Origin: Gammaproteobacteria bacterium
GTDB lineage: Bacteria > Pseudomonadota > Gammaproteobacteria > Ga0077554 > Ga007554
NCBI GenBank assembly: GCA_016191235.1
Contig: JACPOZ010000024.1
Location: forward strand, 1-33,056
Direction: 5' to 3'
DNA: 33,056 nt
Part shown: piece after piece, positions 31,811 through 33,056 of the stretch
Layout of the letters: each line of letters opens with the position of its first letter
Position numbering within the stretch: position 1 is the first letter of the stretch
Notes under the pieces: model-generated
Seen by the model: only the letters and a program-made list of their open reading frames with translations
Databases searched by the model: none
Told to the model about the DNA's origin: nothing
Made by a program: the position numbers and the translations under genes

Positions 31811-33056
31811 CTACAACAACACCCGCTCAATCCCCCCCTGCTTCGTTTTCTCGACAAATGCCTGCTGCCAGTTTTCGCCGAGTAGTCTATTGGCAAGCTC
31901 CACCACGATGTAGTCGGTCTGCATGCCGGTGTCACCTGCGTAGCGCGACAGGCCTTGCTGGCAGGCGGGACAGGAGGTGAGCATTTTGACTTCGTCGTGT
32001 TCCACGGTCTCCGCGCCGGTGAGTGCCTTAATGCCCTTGTGCAGTTCTTCCTGTTTGCGGAAGCGCACCTGGGTGGCGATATCGGGGCGGGCGACTGCGA
32101 AGGTGCCGGCTTCGCCGCAGCAGCGTTCGGAGAGTTGCACGCCCTGACCCATCAGGTTGGAGGCCACGCTGATCGGGTTGTGGGTCTTCATCGGCGTGTG
32201 GCAGGGGTCGTGATAGATGTATTTCACGCCGGGCACGCCGTTCAGGCTTATGCCCTTTTCCATCAGGTATTCGTGGATGTCGAGCAGGCGGCAGCCGGGG
32301 AAGATGGACTCGAATTCGTATTTGAGGAGCTGGTCCATGCAGGTGCCGCAGGAGACGATCACGGTCTTGATGTCCAGATAGCTCAGGGTGTTGGCCATGC
32401 GGTGGAACAGCACACGGTTTTCGGTGCTGATCTGGCGGCCTTTGGCTTCGTCGCCGCTGGAGGTCTGCGGATAACCGCAGCACAAGTAACCCGGCGGCAG
32501 CACCGTCTGCGCGCCTACCTCATGGAGCATGGCGAGCGTGGCAAGCCCCACCTGGCTGAACAGCCGTTCCGAGCCACAGCCGGGGAAATAAAACACCGCA
32601 TCGGAATCGTCGTTGACCTTGGCGGGATCGCGCAGGATGGGTATGACGCCTTTGTCTTCCACGCCGAGCTGGGCGCGGGTGGTCTTGGCGGGCAGGGCTC
32701 CGGGCAGCGGCTTTTTCACGAATTGAATTACCTGCGTCGTGATCTGGGGCTTGCCGGTGGTGGCGGCGGGACGCTCCTGCTTTTTGCCGAGCAGCCCCAT
32801 GCGCTTGGCCAGGTTATGCCCCAGGCGCTGGCCGGCATAGCCCCAGCCGATCATGGTCTTGCGCATCAGCTTGATGGTGGCCGGATCGGTGACGTTCAGG
32901 AAGGCCATCGAGACCGCCGTGCCAGGGCTTGCGTGACGTTGGCCACGCTGTTTCAGGATGCGGCGCATGCGCACGGTGACATCGCCGAAGTCGATGTTGA
33001 CCGGGCAGGGATTAAGGCATTTGTGGCAGACCGTGCAGTGGTCGGCGACATCGTTC
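31811..33056 (-). CDS. Fe-S/CCG-domain oxidoreductase, C-terminal part (N-terminus outside window)
   Basis: About 415 codons in frame to the right edge. Close to the edge is a ferredoxin-type cluster motif CTVCHKCLNPCP, followed later by two cysteine-rich CCG domains: FYFPGCGSERLF with CCGYPQTSS, and YHDPCHTPMK with CCGEAGTF. Such domains occur in GlpC, GlcF and HdrD and bind a further Fe-S centre. The linking sequence (SMAFLNVTDPATIKLMRKT) resembles, from memory, the C-terminal end of large FAD plus Fe-S D-lactate dehydrogenase-like proteins annotated with DUF3683. The FAD part would lie beyond the window. Probably a membrane-associated dehydrogenase passing electrons to quinone. Confidence 0.85.
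   Translation of the reverse strand, partial: NDVADHCTVCHKCLNPCPVNIDFGDVTVRMRRILKQRGQRHASPGTAVSMAFLNVTDPATIKLMRKTMIGWGYAGQRLGHNLAKRMGLLGKKQERPAATTGKPQITTQVIQFVKKPLPGALPAKTTRAQLGVEDKGVIPILRDPAKVNDDSDAVFYFPGCGSERLFSQVGLATLAMLHEVGAQTVLPPGYLCCGYPQTSSGDEAKGRQISTENRVLFHRMANTLSYLDIKTVIVSCGTCMDQLLKYEFESIFPGCRLLDIHEYLMEKGISLNGVPGVKYIYHDPCHTPMKTHNPISVASNLMGQGVQLSERCCGEAGTFAVARPDIATQVRFRKQEELHKGIKALTGAETVEHDEVKMLTSCPACQQGLSRYAGDTGMQTDYIVVELANRLLGENWQQAFVEKTKQGGIERVLL

Overview
This is about 33 kb of a proteobacterial chromosome, most likely gammaproteobacterial. The ftsY-ftsE-ftsX-rpoH block, MnmG, ApaG and a heavy-metal RND operon are all full-length housekeeping or accessory genes of that type. By eye the core genes are GC-rich, while the defence-like left end (1-9.8 kb) and the small cassette at 29.1-31.5 kb are less so. 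No rRNA, tRNA or CRISPR array was seen.

Layout. (1) 1-9768, all on the minus strand: a tightly packed operon read from right to left as ribbon-helix-helix protein, SNF2/RapA-like helicase, two different AlbA_2/GHKL-ATPase proteins, a winged-helix protein, a type III (beta-class) DNA methyltransferase and a type III restriction/helicase subunit cut by the window edge. Several junctions overlap by a few bases (TTGA, ATGA, TAATG), so the genes probably work together. (2) 10086-13087: mnmG without its usual rsmG/parAB neighbours, then a broken PaiB-like FMN-binding gene and an unknown two-helix membrane protein. (3) 13189-13333: a 145-bp MITE-like element with 19-bp terminal inverted repeats and a TTA duplication. 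(4) 13420-19741, plus strand: a metal-efflux operon (small exported His-rich protein, TolC-like outer membrane protein, adaptor, CusA/CzcA-type pump, DUF3240 protein). (5) 19954-23846, minus strand: rpoH preceded by a perfect CIRCE operator, then ftsX, ftsE, ftsY. Two long palindromic elements of one family (20964-21141 and 23882-24047) border the fts genes. (6) 24130-26893, plus strand: an M16 peptidase pair, one with and one without the zinc motif. (7) 26907-28616, minus strand: apaG, a small zinc-ribbon membrane protein and a PfkB sugar kinase; arsC is divergent. (8) 29173-31510, minus strand: a three-gene cassette (TIGR04255-like protein, helix-turn-helix regulator, unknown SHDCD-motif protein) bracketed by two direct copies of the same dispersed repeat. 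(9) 31811-33056: the C-terminal part of an Fe-S/CCG-domain oxidoreductase running off the right edge.

The two best candidates for undescribed systems are the seven-gene helicase/ATPase/type III R-M operon and the repeat-bracketed TIGR04255 cassette. The most interesting regulatory observation is a textbook HrcA operator (CIRCE) in front of the heat-shock sigma factor gene. The window is rich in dispersed palindromic repeats, which seem to mark the borders of many of the modules.
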